A DNA stretch of 43,405 nt from an uncultured Eubacteriales bacterium. Lineage in GTDB: Bacteria; Bacillota; Clostridia; Oscillospirales; CAG-272. How positions within the stretch are numbered: the first letter of the stretch is position 1; each line of letters opens with the position of its first letter. The stretch lies in assembly GCA_934446065.1 (NCBI GenBank), contig CAKSDP010000018.1, positions 1 to 43,405 on the forward strand. Reading direction: 5' to 3'. Positions 33,390 through 40,935 of the stretch are shown here, one piece after another. Both the position numbers and the translations under genes were made by a program. A model generated the notes under the pieces. That model saw only the letters and a program-made list of their open reading frames with translations. It was not told where the DNA came from and made no database searches.

Positions 33390-34421
33390 ATGTCAAAGAC
33401 CGTACTTGTTACAGGCGGAGCCGGATTTATCGGGGCAAACTTCGTGTATCATATGCTCGCAGCTCACTCCGATTACAGGATCGTCTGCATTGACGCCCTG
33501 ACCTACGCCGGAAATATGTCGACGCTCGCGCGTGCGATGGAGAATCCGAATTTCGCTTTTGTCCGCGCGGATATCTGTGACCGCGACGCGGTGTTCCGGG
33601 TGTTTGAGAACGAGCACCCCGACATCGTTGTGAATTTCGCGGCGGAGAGCCACGTTGACCGTTCGATAGAGGACCCCGGCGTGTTCCTGCGGACGAACAT
33701 TCTCGGCACACAGACGATGATGGACGCGTGCTGGAAATACGGCGTCGAGCGTTATCATCAGGTATCGACCGACGAGGTCTACGGCGACCTGCCGCTTGAC
33801 CGTCCCGACCTTTTGTTCACGGAGGAGACGCCGATCCGCACAAGCTCTCCGTACAGCGCGTCAAAAGCCTCGGCGGATCTGCTTGTCCAGGCGTACAGCC
33901 GTACATACGGGCTTCCCGCGACGATCAGCCGCTGCTCCAACAATTACGGACCGTATCACTTTCCGGAGAAGCTGATCCCGCTTATGATAGCGAACTGCCT
34001 TGCGGATCGCCCGCTCCCGGTATACGGCAAGGGCGAGAACGTCCGCGACTGGCTATACGTTGAGGATCACTGCCGCGCCATTGACCTTATAATCGAGGGC
34101 GGCCGCGCGGGCGAGGTGTACAATGTCGGCGGTCACAACGAGATGCGCAATATTGATATAGTGAAGCTGATCTGCGACGCGCTCGGAAAGCCGTACAGCC
34201 TTATTACATATGTCGCCGACCGCAAGGGTCACGATATGCGGTATGCCATCGACCCGACAAAGATCCACCGTGAGCTTGGCTGGCTGCCGGAAACAAAATT
34301 TTCGGACGGTATCCGCAAAACGATCGACTGGTATCTCGAGAACCGCGATTGGTGGGAGACGATAATTTCCGGCGAGTACCGCAGCTATTACGACAGAATG
34401 TATAAAAACAGACTCGGATAA
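33390..34421 (+). CDS. rmlB: dTDP-glucose 4,6-dehydratase RmlB
   Basis: 343 residues, short-chain dehydrogenase fold. NAD-binding VTGGAGFIGANF (7-18), NFAAESHVDRSI, STDEVYGDLP and the catalytic YSASK in SSPYSASKASADLLV. It converts dTDP-glucose to dTDP-4-keto-6-deoxyglucose. The start is placed at 33390, after GAGAGGGG, where the Rossmann fold begins. No rmlC or rmlD follows, so the intermediate is not sent to rhamnose by this operon. Confidence 0.96.
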   Translation: MSKTVLVTGGAGFIGANFVYHMLAAHSDYRIVCIDALTYAGNMSTLARAMENPNFAFVRADICDRDAVFRVFENEHPDIVVNFAAESHVDRSIEDPGVFLRTNILGTQTMMDACWKYGVERYHQVSTDEVYGDLPLDRPDLLFTEETPIRTSSPYSASKASADLLVQAYSRTYGLPATISRCSNNYGPYHFPEKLIPLMIANCLADRPLPVYGKGENVRDWLYVEDHCRAIDLIIEGGRAGEVYNVGGHNEMRNIDIVKLICDALGKPYSLITYVADRKGHDMRYAIDPTKIHRELGWLPETKFSDGIRKTIDWYLENRDWWETIISGEYRSYYDRMYKNRLG

Positions 34422-34425
34422 AATA

Positions 34426-34456
34426 AAAACAGCACGGCATCATGCCGTGCTGTTTT
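34426..34456. terminator. Bidirectional terminator between rmlB and the alcohol dehydrogenase gene
   Basis: CAGCACGGCAT and ATGCCGTGCTG arms flanked by AAAA and TTTT, a perfect hairpin that would act on both converging transcripts. Confidence 0.93.
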
Positions 34457-34463
34457 GCTTTCG

Positions 34464-35627
34464 TTACAGCGACGCTTTGAGAATTTCAAGAATATCGTTT
34501 TCGGAGAGCGGTGCCCACGCGCTGTCAAGTCCTTCGTTCACAGCAATGTGGTGCGCCATCTCGGCGAGACGCGAGTCGTCGATTCCGACATCGCGCAAAT
34601 GCATCGGTATTCCGAGCGACTCGAACAGAGCGTATGTCGCGTCGATTGTGCGCTCTGCGATCTCCTCGTCGGGGAGGTTCTTATCGATCCCGAAGATGTG
34701 CGTGCCGAAGTGAACGTGCCGTTCGATCGTGCGCTCATTCAGGATATGACGCATCCAGCGGGGCGTGATGATCGCAAGTCCCTCGCCGTGCGTGATATCG
34801 TAGTATCCGCTGAGCGCGTGCTCGATACCGTGGCACGGCCATCCGGACGGAGAGTTTCCGATAGAGAGGATGTTGTTGCAGGCGAGCGAGCAGTCCACCA
34901 TGAATTCGCCGCGCGCGTCGTAGTTGTCCGGCTCGTCCAGCGCGATCTTTGCGTTTTTGATCAGGCTGAGTATTGCCGCCTCGCACATTCCGTCCGTGAG
35001 GTCGGAGTGCTTCTCGCAGAAATACTGCTCCATGATGTGATTTATCGCATCGGCTGCACCTGCTGCGGTCTGCTTCTTCGATACGGAGAAGGTGTATCGC
35101 GGATCAAGGATTGATGCCACGGGGAAGAGATGCTCGTCAACGTAGCCGACCTTGTCGTTCGTCTCTGTGCGGGAGATCACGCATCCGCAGTCGTATTCGG
35201 AGCCGGTCGCAGCGAGCGTCAGTACGCATACGAGCGGCAGCGCGCGTTCGGTCTTGACCTTGTAGGTGATAAGATCCCACGGCTCACCGTCGTACAGCGC
35301 TCCGGCGCATATCGCCTTCGAGCAGTCAAGCGTGCTTCCGCCGCCGACCGCGAGTACCGCGTCGATTTTGTGTTCCTTGCAGAGACGAACTCCCTCGAGT
35401 ACGCTCGTCGTGTACTTCGGGTTCGGCTCGATCCCGCCAAGCTCAAAAACCTCGTAGCCGTCGAGAAGCCGCATGACCTCGTCGTACAGAGCGATCTTCT
35501 TTATGCTTCCGCCGCCGTAGGTGAGAAGAACGCGATGCCCGTGCGGCGCGAGCACGCAAGGCAGCTTTTCAATAGAATTCTTGCCGAAAATCAGCTTTGT
35601 CGGTGTGCAGTAAGTGAAGTTTTCCAT
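34464..35627 (-). CDS. Iron-containing alcohol dehydrogenase (YugJ/BdhA-like)
   Basis: 387 residues. N-terminal dinucleotide-binding part with YGGGSIKK and AVGGGSTLDCSKAI. The iron-binding Asp and His residues are in DAINHIMEQYF and GWPCHGIEHALSG plus ITHGEGLAI, as in butanol dehydrogenases. It reduces aldehydes to alcohols with NAD(P)H. It lies 49 bases downstream of the flavin reductase gene on the same strand, so both should be driven by the MerR-type promoter at 36296, which suggests a role in aldehyde or electrophile removal. Confidence 0.92.
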   Translation of the reverse strand: MENFTYCTPTKLIFGKNSIEKLPCVLAPHGHRVLLTYGGGSIKKIALYDEVMRLLDGYEVFELGGIEPNPKYTTSVLEGVRLCKEHKIDAVLAVGGGSTLDCSKAICAGALYDGEPWDLITYKVKTERALPLVCVLTLAATGSEYDCGCVISRTETNDKVGYVDEHLFPVASILDPRYTFSVSKKQTAAGAADAINHIMEQYFCEKHSDLTDGMCEAAILSLIKNAKIALDEPDNYDARGEFMVDCSLACNNILSIGNSPSGWPCHGIEHALSGYYDITHGEGLAIITPRWMRHILNERTIERHVHFGTHIFGIDKNLPDEEIAERTIDATYALFESLGIPMHLRDVGIDDSRLAEMAHHIAVNEGLDSAWAPLSENDILEILKASL

Positions 35628-35676
35628 AATGCTATCCTTTCTCTCGTTATCTGTTCTTTTAATATTTGTTTTTTTC

Positions 35677-36237
35677 TTATTTCAGCGCCTTGCCGTCGTG
35701 GAATGCCTTGCCGACGACCTCTCCGAGTACAACGTATGTGTTGTTGAACGGATCAAACGTGATCGGGCGCGCCTTTGCAACGTCAACGTTGCCCTCACTG
35801 TCGAGAACCTTTTCATCGACGCTTACGTTTACGATCTCGCCGACCATGCGGCAGGAGTCCAGATCGTAGCTTGTGAGCTTGCACTCAACGGTGATGGGAA
35901 GCTCGGATATGATCGGCGCGTCAACAAAGTCAGATTTTTCTGCGTGGAATCCCGCGCGGTCGAATTTGTCGGGAACGTTATTGCCGGAAACGATTCCGAC
36001 ATAGTCGCACGCTGCCGTGTGATCGGCGTCAGCCATGCTGACGGTGAACGCGCCGCGCTCGAGAATTGCAGCAGTCGTTTTGTGCCCGGCGCTTATGCAC
36101 ATCGAAAGCTCCGTGCCGTCGCTGATTCCGCCCCATGCGGCGTTCATCGTGCATACGCCCCCGTCACTTCCGTATGCGGCGAGAATGAATACCGGCTGCG
36201 GATAAGTGTACGGTTTTGCTCCGAAATTTTTTCTCAT
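35677..36237 (-). CDS. Flavin reductase family protein (FMN-binding split barrel)
   Basis: 186 residues. Patterns such as VFILAAYGSDGGVCTMNAAW near the N-terminus, LSMCISAGHKTTAAILERGAF, VSMAD and HLE-like region around ITVECKLTSYDLDSCRMVGEI are those of the DIM6/NTAB flavin reductase-like family. Members bind FMN and reduce it or use it for reductive detoxification. The start at 36237 has GGAGG (plus strand CCTCC at 36249-36253) upstream. First gene of the minus-strand unit with the alcohol dehydrogenase. Confidence 0.9.
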   Translation of the reverse strand: MRKNFGAKPYTYPQPVFILAAYGSDGGVCTMNAAWGGISDGTELSMCISAGHKTTAAILERGAFTVSMADADHTAACDYVGIVSGNNVPDKFDRAGFHAEKSDFVDAPIISELPITVECKLTSYDLDSCRMVGEIVNVSVDEKVLDSEGNVDVAKARPITFDPFNNTYVVLGEVVGKAFHDGKALK

Positions 36238-36295
36238 AATATAAATACCTCCGTATTTCAAAATCAAATTGCAGAGCTTTTCGCTCTTTATGCTA

Positions 36296-36326
36296 ATTAT
36301 ACAACTTGGAGTAAGCTCCAAGTCAA
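36296..36326 (-). promoter_or_regulatory. MerR-type promoter with 19-bp spacer and central dyad operator
   Basis: On the minus strand TTGACT (36326-36321) and TATAAT (36301-36296) are separated by 19 bases. The spacer region contains the exact inverted repeat ACTTGGAG-TAAG-CTCCAAGT (36304-36323 on plus). An over-long spacer with a dyad between -35 and -10 is the signature of promoters activated by MerR-family regulators, which untwist the DNA. It drives the flavin reductase-alcohol dehydrogenase unit. No MerR gene is in the window. Confidence 0.85.
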
Positions 36327-36409
36327 GATGTTTTGCGAAAAAATTTGTGAATTTATATAGCGGCGGAAAATCGCTTGAAAAAACACGGATCCGAGCGAAA
36401 AATTTCCAT

Positions 36410-36438
36410 TCATATTTCCGACATATGCATCCATAATA
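36410..36438 (+). promoter_or_regulatory. Candidate sigma-G/sigma-F promoter of the spore protein gene
   Basis: TCATA (36410-36414), 17-base spacer, CATAATA (36432-36438) resembles forespore promoters (GMATR - 17/18 - CATNHTA), with T in place of G at the first position. No sigma-A promoter was seen here. Confidence 0.5.
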
Positions 36439-36520
36439 ATAGCAGAGAGCGCAAAAGCGTTCTCGATTAAATAGATTGAAGTCGCATGGAAGCGAAATCA
36501 AAAGACAGGAGATCGAAAAA

Positions 36521-36721
36521 ATGGCTACAAACAAAACTCTTGTTCCCGAAGCTAAGGCTGCTCTTGACCAGTTCAAGATGGAAGCCGCAAGCGAGGTCGG
36601 CGTCTCTCTTAAGCAGGGCTACAACGGTGAGCTTACTGCCCGTCAGGCAGGCTCCATCGGTGGTCAGATGGTTAAGAAGATGATCGAGAAGTACGAGAAC
36701 GACATCAAGGCAGGCAAGTAA
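36521..36721 (+). CDS. Alpha/beta-type small acid-soluble spore protein
   Basis: 66 residues. The family pattern is intact: LVPEAKAALDQFKMEAASEVGV, including the EAASEVGV germination-protease cleavage region (21-28), and the C-terminal ARQAGSIGGQMVKKMIE. These proteins coat and protect DNA in the dormant spore and are broken down on germination. GGAG precedes the ATG at 36521. It is a single gene with a forespore-type promoter and its own terminator, and it shows the organism can sporulate, or descends from one that did. Confidence 0.95.
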   Translation: MATNKTLVPEAKAALDQFKMEAASEVGVSLKQGYNGELTARQAGSIGGQMVKKMIEKYENDIKAGK

Positions 36722-36764
36722 TTAACTTGCACACTCTCTGAATTGCAGGCGCAAGCCCGCAAAC

Positions 36765-36798
36765 AAAGAAGGCTTCGGGAAAAACCGAAGCCTTCTTT
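36765..36798. terminator. Bidirectional terminator between spore protein and DtxR-type genes
   Basis: AAAGAAGGCTTCGG (36765-36778) and CCGAAGCCTTCTTT (36785-36798), perfect 14-bp hairpin with a 6-base loop, symmetric A and T runs. Confidence 0.92.
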
Positions 36799-36803
36799 AA
36801 TAT

Positions 36804-37172
36804 TTATTCAAGCTTTGCCGAATATTTTTTTATCGCGTCAAATGATTCGTCGCTGATGACGTGCTCCATCTTGCACGCATCCTCTGCCGCCGTGTCTGGG
36901 TTGACCCCGAGCTCTACGAGAAATTTCGTCAGGATCGTATGACGCTCGTATATCTTTTCGGCGACCTCTTTTCCGGCTTCGGTCAGAGTGATGTATCCTT
37001 CGCGGTCAACAACGATGTACTCTCCCGATTTCAGAAGTCCGACGGCGCGGCTCACGCTCGGTTTTGAAAAACCCATGTATTCCGCGATGTCAAGGGAGCG
37101 TACAGCGCCCTTTGTCTGATGAAGAACGTGTATCGTTTCAAGATACATTTCGCCGGATTCCTGAAGATGCAT
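36804..37172 (-). CDS. DtxR/MntR family metal-dependent repressor, iron-type site
   Basis: 122 residues: winged helix (about 1-65) with SLDIAEYMGFSKPSVSRAVGLL, then a dimerisation and metal-binding domain, no SH3-like third domain. The likely metal ligands Met9, Cys100, Glu103 and His104 match the DtxR ancillary/primary set (Met10, Cys102, Glu105, His106). MntR has Asp and Glu in the first two places, so iron rather than manganese is predicted. It is divergent from the feo genes and the obvious candidate for their repressor. The start has GAGGAG upstream on the minus strand. Confidence 0.9.
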   Translation of the reverse strand: MHLQESGEMYLETIHVLHQTKGAVRSLDIAEYMGFSKPSVSRAVGLLKSGEYIVVDREGYITLTEAGKEVAEKIYERHTILTKFLVELGVNPDTAAEDACKMEHVISDESFDAIKKYSAKLE

Positions 37173-37220
37173 AGTAGAAATCTCCTCTTTTTAGTCTGCG
37201 CAGAGCAGGTGTTACATAAT

Positions 37221-37249
37221 ATAGTACCACAAATTGCCGCAAATATCAA
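37221..37249 (-). promoter_or_regulatory. Promoter of the DtxR-type repressor gene
   Basis: On the minus strand TTGATA (37249-37244), 17-base spacer, TACTAT (37226-37221) with TGG before the -10. No operator like those at feo overlaps it. Confidence 0.7.
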
Positions 37250-37269
37250 GCCTTGTTTTGAGCAATATT

Positions 37270-37291
37270 CACTATCCTTGCATCACTATCC
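37270..37291. repeat. Short direct repeat CACTATCC x2
   Basis: CACTATCC at 37270-37277 and 37284-37291, 14 bases apart, in the 330-base gap between the repressor gene and feoA. The rest of this gap holds the two divergent promoters and the feo operators. Confidence 0.3.
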
Positions 37292-37382
37292 AATTTTGCA
37301 CAAATATTCGGTAAGCGGCGGCTAACAGTGTTGTCGATTGCGCCGAAGTTGAATTTTATGTCGATTTTTTGCGGGACAGCTA

Positions 37383-37411
37383 TTGACTTTGTGTTCGCAA
37401 GGGAGTAATAT
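37383..37411 (+). promoter_or_regulatory. Promoter of the feo operon
   Basis: TTGACT (37383-37388), 17-base spacer, TAATAT (37406-37411). The transcription start is expected near 37418, inside the first operator. Confidence 0.75.
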
Positions 37412-37418
37412 ATCATTA

Positions 37419-37436
37419 GGTTAGCTAGAGCTAACC
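37419..37436. promoter_or_regulatory. Operator 1 of the feo promoter
   Basis: GGTTAG-CTAGAG-CTAACC, a perfect 18-base inverted repeat covering the expected transcription start. Half-sites resemble the DtxR/IdeR box (TTAGGTTAG...), but the centre is wider. Confidence 0.75.
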
Positions 37437-37452
37437 GTGTTTTCGGCGCGGC

Positions 37453-37470
37453 GGTTAGCAAACACTAATC
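37453..37470. promoter_or_regulatory. Operator 2 of the feo promoter
   Basis: GGTTAG-CAAACA-CTAATC, the same layout as operator 1 with one changed base. The centres are 34 bp apart, about three helical turns. Confidence 0.6.
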
Positions 37471-37502
37471 ACCGCCGAGCGAAAGAAAGGCATGGTAATT
37501 AT

Positions 37503-37715
37503 ATGATTCCGCTTGCACTTGCCAATGTTGGCGAAGAAATGACGATAAAGAAGATCGGCGGCACACCGGAAGTGAAGAAGCACCTCGAGAACCTCGGATT
37601 TGTTGTCGGCGGAAATGCGAAGGTCATAACGTCTCTCGACGGGAACGTGATCGTGAACGTAAAGGAAGCACGGATCGCGATCAGCGAAGAGATGGCGCTG
37701 AAAATCATGGTATGA
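37503..37715 (+). CDS. feoA: FeoA family protein (first copy)
   Basis: 70 residues, SH3-like fold: PLALANVGEEMTIKKIGGTPEVKKHLENLGFVVGG and the C-terminal VNVKEARIAISEEMALKIMV. FeoA is a small cytoplasmic partner of the ferrous iron transporter FeoB. The ATG at 37503 follows AAAGG at about 12 bases. It lies upstream of a second feoA and feoB under the iron-type promoter. Confidence 0.93.
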   Translation: MIPLALANVGEEMTIKKIGGTPEVKKHLENLGFVVGGNAKVITSLDGNVIVNVKEARIAISEEMALKIMV

Positions 37716-37769
37716 TGGCTACGGCCTCTTACACAATAAACAATTATTTCAGGCGAAAGGAGAACGCAA

Positions 37770-37991
37770 GTGAAAACGCTTAAAGAAGTTGGCATCGGAG
37801 AAACCGTAAAGGTTGTAAAGCTCCACGGTGAGGGCGCGATCAAACGCCGTATCATGGATATGGGTATCACCCGCGGAGTCGAGGTTACCGTCCGCAAGGT
37901 AGCTCCCCTCGGCGATCCGATGGAGGTCACCGTCCGCGGCTATGAGCTGTCGCTCAGACGCGCCGACACCGAGATGATCGAAGTCGAGTAA
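37770..37991 (+). CDS. feoA: FeoA family protein (second copy)
   Basis: 73 residues: TLKEVGIGETVKVVKLHGEG, IKRRIMDMGITRGVEVTVRKVAP and GDPMEVTVRGYELSLRRADTEMIEVE, a typical FeoA. Start is GTG 37770 with AAAGGAG upstream. It differs clearly from the first copy, so they are paralogues with perhaps separate roles in the FeoB complex, not a recent duplication. Confidence 0.95.
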   Translation: MKTLKEVGIGETVKVVKLHGEGAIKRRIMDMGITRGVEVTVRKVAPLGDPMEVTVRGYELSLRRADTEMIEVE

Positions 37992-38072
37992 AACCGAATA
38001 TTTGCACTGGCAATTCAGTTAGCATGATTAATTTCAGCTGATCAAAGAGAGAGAGAAAGAAGGAATTTTTGA

Positions 38073-40610
38073 ATGGACAACAAGACCACAATCAGAATTG
38101 CTCTTGCCGGCAACCCGAACTGTGGTAAAACCACATTGTTCAACGCCCTGACCGGTTCAAACCAGTTCGTCGGAAACTGGCCCGGCGTTACGGTAGAGAA
38201 GAAGGAAGGCCGCCTGAAGAAGCATGACGGCGTTATCATCACTGACCTTCCCGGTATCTATTCGCTGTCCCCGTACACGCTCGAGGAGGTCGTCGCACGT
38301 AATTATCTGATCGGCGAGCGCCCCGATGCGATCCTGAACATCATCGACGGTACAAACCTTGAGCGTAACCTGTACCTCACAACCCAGCTCACCGAGCTTG
38401 GAATCCCGGTGGTCATCGCCATCAACATGATGGACGTCGTAAAGAAGAACGGCGACAAGATCAACACCGCAGAGCTTTCGCGTCAGCTCGGATGTAAGGT
38501 AGTCGAGATCTCGGCACTGAAGGGCACCGGTATTTCCGAGGCTGCCGAGGCTGCTATCGACGCTGCAAAGAACGGCAAGACCGTTCCCATGCACACATTC
38601 GCAGGCCCCGTTGAGCACGCTATCGCTCATATAGAAGAGGTAACCGTTCACAACCTCCCCGAGGAGCAGCAGAGATGGTATGCGATCAAGCTGTTCGAGC
38701 GCGATGACAAGGTTTATGAGAGCCTTAACATTGAGAAGACAACGCTTGACCATATCGAAAAGGATATTGCGGCTGTCGAGGCTGAGATGGACGACGACGC
38801 AGAGTCGATCATCACGAATGAGCGTTATATCTACATCGGTTCCATAATCAAGGCTTGCTATAAGAAGAAGGACGCAGGAAAGCTTACGACCTCCGATAAG
38901 ATCGATAAGGTCGTGACCAACCGCTGGCTCGGTCTCCCGATTTTCGCGGCAGTTATGTTCCTTGTGTACTACCTCTCGATGGTCACCGTCGGTTCCATGG
39001 CTACCGACTGGGCGAATGACGGCGTGTTCGGCGATGGCTGGCACCTGTTCGGCATCGGCTCCGGTGAGTACAATGAGCTTGCAGAAGAGTATACCGATGC
39101 AATCAACGCGATCAACGGATTCGTTGAGATCGACCCCGAGGCTGAAGACTTTGATGCCGAGGCTGCTCTCGACGAGATCAAGGCATTCGTTCCCGATTCC
39201 GAGGACGAGGTCGGCGTCGTAACTGTCGAGGATGAAGAAACCCTTGCACAGGACGACTACAACGTTTACTACTCCGCAATTCCCGAGTCTGTCAAGAATG
39301 ACAAAGAAGCAGATCCGTATATCGGCGTTACCTACCTCGAGGCAGTTGAATACTTCGAGAATGATAACACTGAGTTTGCAACTCCCGACCCGGCTGAGCA
39401 CGGTGTTTGGGTTCCCGGCGTTCCCGTGCTGATCGGCGATGCGCTGAGAGTTGACAGCGACAACCCCGTTTGCCCCGAGTGGCTCAGCGGACTGATCCTC
39501 GACGGTATCGTCGCAGGTGTCGGTGCGGTCCTCGGATTCGTTCCGCAGATGCTTGTGCTCTTCCTCCTGCTCGCATTCCTTGAGGCGTGCGGATATATGG
39601 CACGTATCGCATTCGTGCTCGACCGTATCTTCCGTAAGTTCGGTCTTTCCGGTAAGTCCTTCATCCCGATGCTCATCGGTACAGGATGCGGCGTTCCCGG
39701 AATCATGGCTTCGCGTACCATTGAAAATGAGCGCGACCGCCGTATGACCATCATGACCACAACGTTTATCCCCTGCGGAGCAAAGGTTCCGTTTATCGCA
39801 ATGATCGCAGGTGCGCTGTTCGGCGGATCTGCATGGGTAGCAACCAGCGCATACTTCATCGGTATGGCGGCGATCATCATCTCCGGTATCATGCTGAAGA
39901 AGACCAAGATGTTCGCAGGCGACCCCGCTCCGTTCGTTATGGAGCTTCCCGCATACCATATGCCTACTCTCCTGAACGTGCTTCGTTCCATGTGGGAGCG
40001 CGGCTGGTCCTTCATCAAGAAGGCAGGTACGATCATCCTTCTGTCCACCATCTTCGTGTGGTTCACCACCTACTTCGGTTGGGTCGACGGTGCGTTCCAG
40101 ATGCTCTCTGAGGATCAGATCGATTCTTCGATCCTTGCCGTTATCGGCGGTGCCATTGCATGGATCTTCAAGCCCCTCGGCTGGGGTACATGGCAGGCAG
40201 CGGTTGCATCTATCACCGGTCTTGTTGCTAAGGAGAACATCGTCGGAACGATGGGTATTCTCTACGGCGCATCCGGCAATACATATGCAGCTCTTGCAGA
40301 CGCATTCACCGGTATCACCGCATATTCGTTCCTCGTGTTCAACCTCCTGTGCGCACCTTGCTTTGCAGCTATCGGCGCTATCAAGCGTGAGATGAACAAC
40401 GCTAAGTGGACTTGGTTCGCGATCGGCTATCAGTGTGGTTTCGCTTACCTCGTAGCACTGATGATCAACCAGTTCGGCGGTGCGTTCACCGGCAACCTGA
40501 ACGTTATCGGTCTTATCGCCGCAATCATCGTTCTCGCACTTATGATCTTCATGCTCGTGCGCCCCTACAAGGAAGCTACCAAGCTTACCACAAGCGTAAA
40601 GAATAAATAA
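38073..40610 (+). CDS. feoB: Ferrous iron transporter FeoB, with large acidic extracytoplasmic insert
   Basis: 845 residues. N-terminal G domain: GNPNCGKT (13-20), DLPG (59-62), NMMD (118-121), SALKG (147-151). The first membrane helix is at about 288-308. Residues about 325-450 form an insert rich in Asp/Glu (for example EIDPEAEDFDAEAALDE) before the usual GVPVLIGDAL region, about 115 residues more than in common clostridial FeoB. The membrane core with FIPMLIGTGCGVPG, SRTIENERDRR and TFIPCGAKVPF is complete. It imports Fe(II) across the cytoplasmic membrane. Codon use is narrow, suggesting strong expression. Confidence 0.95.
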   Translation: MDNKTTIRIALAGNPNCGKTTLFNALTGSNQFVGNWPGVTVEKKEGRLKKHDGVIITDLPGIYSLSPYTLEEVVARNYLIGERPDAILNIIDGTNLERNLYLTTQLTELGIPVVIAINMMDVVKKNGDKINTAELSRQLGCKVVEISALKGTGISEAAEAAIDAAKNGKTVPMHTFAGPVEHAIAHIEEVTVHNLPEEQQRWYAIKLFERDDKVYESLNIEKTTLDHIEKDIAAVEAEMDDDAESIITNERYIYIGSIIKACYKKKDAGKLTTSDKIDKVVTNRWLGLPIFAAVMFLVYYLSMVTVGSMATDWANDGVFGDGWHLFGIGSGEYNELAEEYTDAINAINGFVEIDPEAEDFDAEAALDEIKAFVPDSEDEVGVVTVEDEETLAQDDYNVYYSAIPESVKNDKEADPYIGVTYLEAVEYFENDNTEFATPDPAEHGVWVPGVPVLIGDALRVDSDNPVCPEWLSGLILDGIVAGVGAVLGFVPQMLVLFLLLAFLEACGYMARIAFVLDRIFRKFGLSGKSFIPMLIGTGCGVPGIMASRTIENERDRRMTIMTTTFIPCGAKVPFIAMIAGALFGGSAWVATSAYFIGMAAIIISGIMLKKTKMFAGDPAPFVMELPAYHMPTLLNVLRSMWERGWSFIKKAGTIILLSTIFVWFTTYFGWVDGAFQMLSEDQIDSSILAVIGGAIAWIFKPLGWGTWQAAVASITGLVAKENIVGTMGILYGASGNTYAALADAFTGITAYSFLVFNLLCAPCFAAIGAIKREMNNAKWTWFAIGYQCGFAYLVALMINQFGGAFTGNLNVIGLIAAIIVLALMIFMLVRPYKEATKLTTSVKNK

Positions 40611-40646
40611 GATCATTGAAACTCAGACTTGAAAGGAGTCGGTATT

Positions 40647-40817
40647 ATGTTTACATGGATAGCAGATAATATTGTGACTATTGCAATATGCGCCGTGCTT
40701 GTGGCGATCGTCGCAGCAATAATCGTGAGCCTTATTCGGGATAAGAAGAAAGGCAAATCGACGTGCGGATGCAACTGCGCTCACTGTGCAATGCACGGCT
40801 CCTGCCACAAAAGCTGA
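40647..40817 (+). CDS. FeoB-associated Cys-rich membrane protein
   Basis: 56 residues: one membrane segment (about 8-30), a basic stretch RDKKKGK, then a Cys/His-rich tail TCGCNCAHCAMHGSCHKS with five Cys and three His. It matches the FeoB-associated Cys-rich membrane protein family (PF12669), found behind feoB in Firmicutes and possibly binding iron or aiding FeoB. AAAGGAG precedes the ATG at 40647. Last gene of the feo operon, followed by a terminator. Confidence 0.9.
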   Translation: MFTWIADNIVTIAICAVLVAIVAAIIVSLIRDKKKGKSTCGCNCAHCAMHGSCHKS

Positions 40818-40831
40818 GTAACTTAAAACAG

Positions 40832-40867
40832 AACGGACTGCCGCCTATGTGCGGCAGTCCGTTTTTT
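40832..40867 (+). terminator. Terminator of the feo operon
   Basis: AACGGACTGCCGC (40832-40844) and GCGGCAGTCCGTT (40851-40863), perfect 13-bp hairpin with a 6-base loop, then a T run. Confidence 0.95.
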
Positions 40868-40906
40868 ATGTTTTTTCAAAAATTTCGGAATTCGCGTCTT
40901 TGCCTA

Positions 40907-40935
40907 TTGACAAGGTAGGTAAAGCGTGCTATACT
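40907..40935 (+). promoter_or_regulatory. Sigma-A promoter of the isc operon
   Basis: TTGACA (40907-40912), 17-base spacer, TATACT (40930-40935) preceded by TGC (extended -10). Confidence 0.85.

Noticed and set aside
33390..34421. Rhamnose pathway operon
   Set aside because: rmlA and rmlB are present but rmlC and rmlD are not; an aminotransferase is adjacent, which favours an amino sugar.
36804..37172. MntR, a manganese-sensing repressor
   Set aside because: The first ligand is Met and the ligand before Glu103-His104 is Cys, as in DtxR; MntR has Asp and Glu there.
37270..37291. CRISPR-like repeat array
   Set aside because: Only two 8-base copies; no further units or cas genes.
38157..40616. 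819-residue minus-strand frame opposite feoB
   Set aside because: A shadow of strong codon bias in feoB. The composition (many Cys and His) is not protein-like, and the sense gene is certain.
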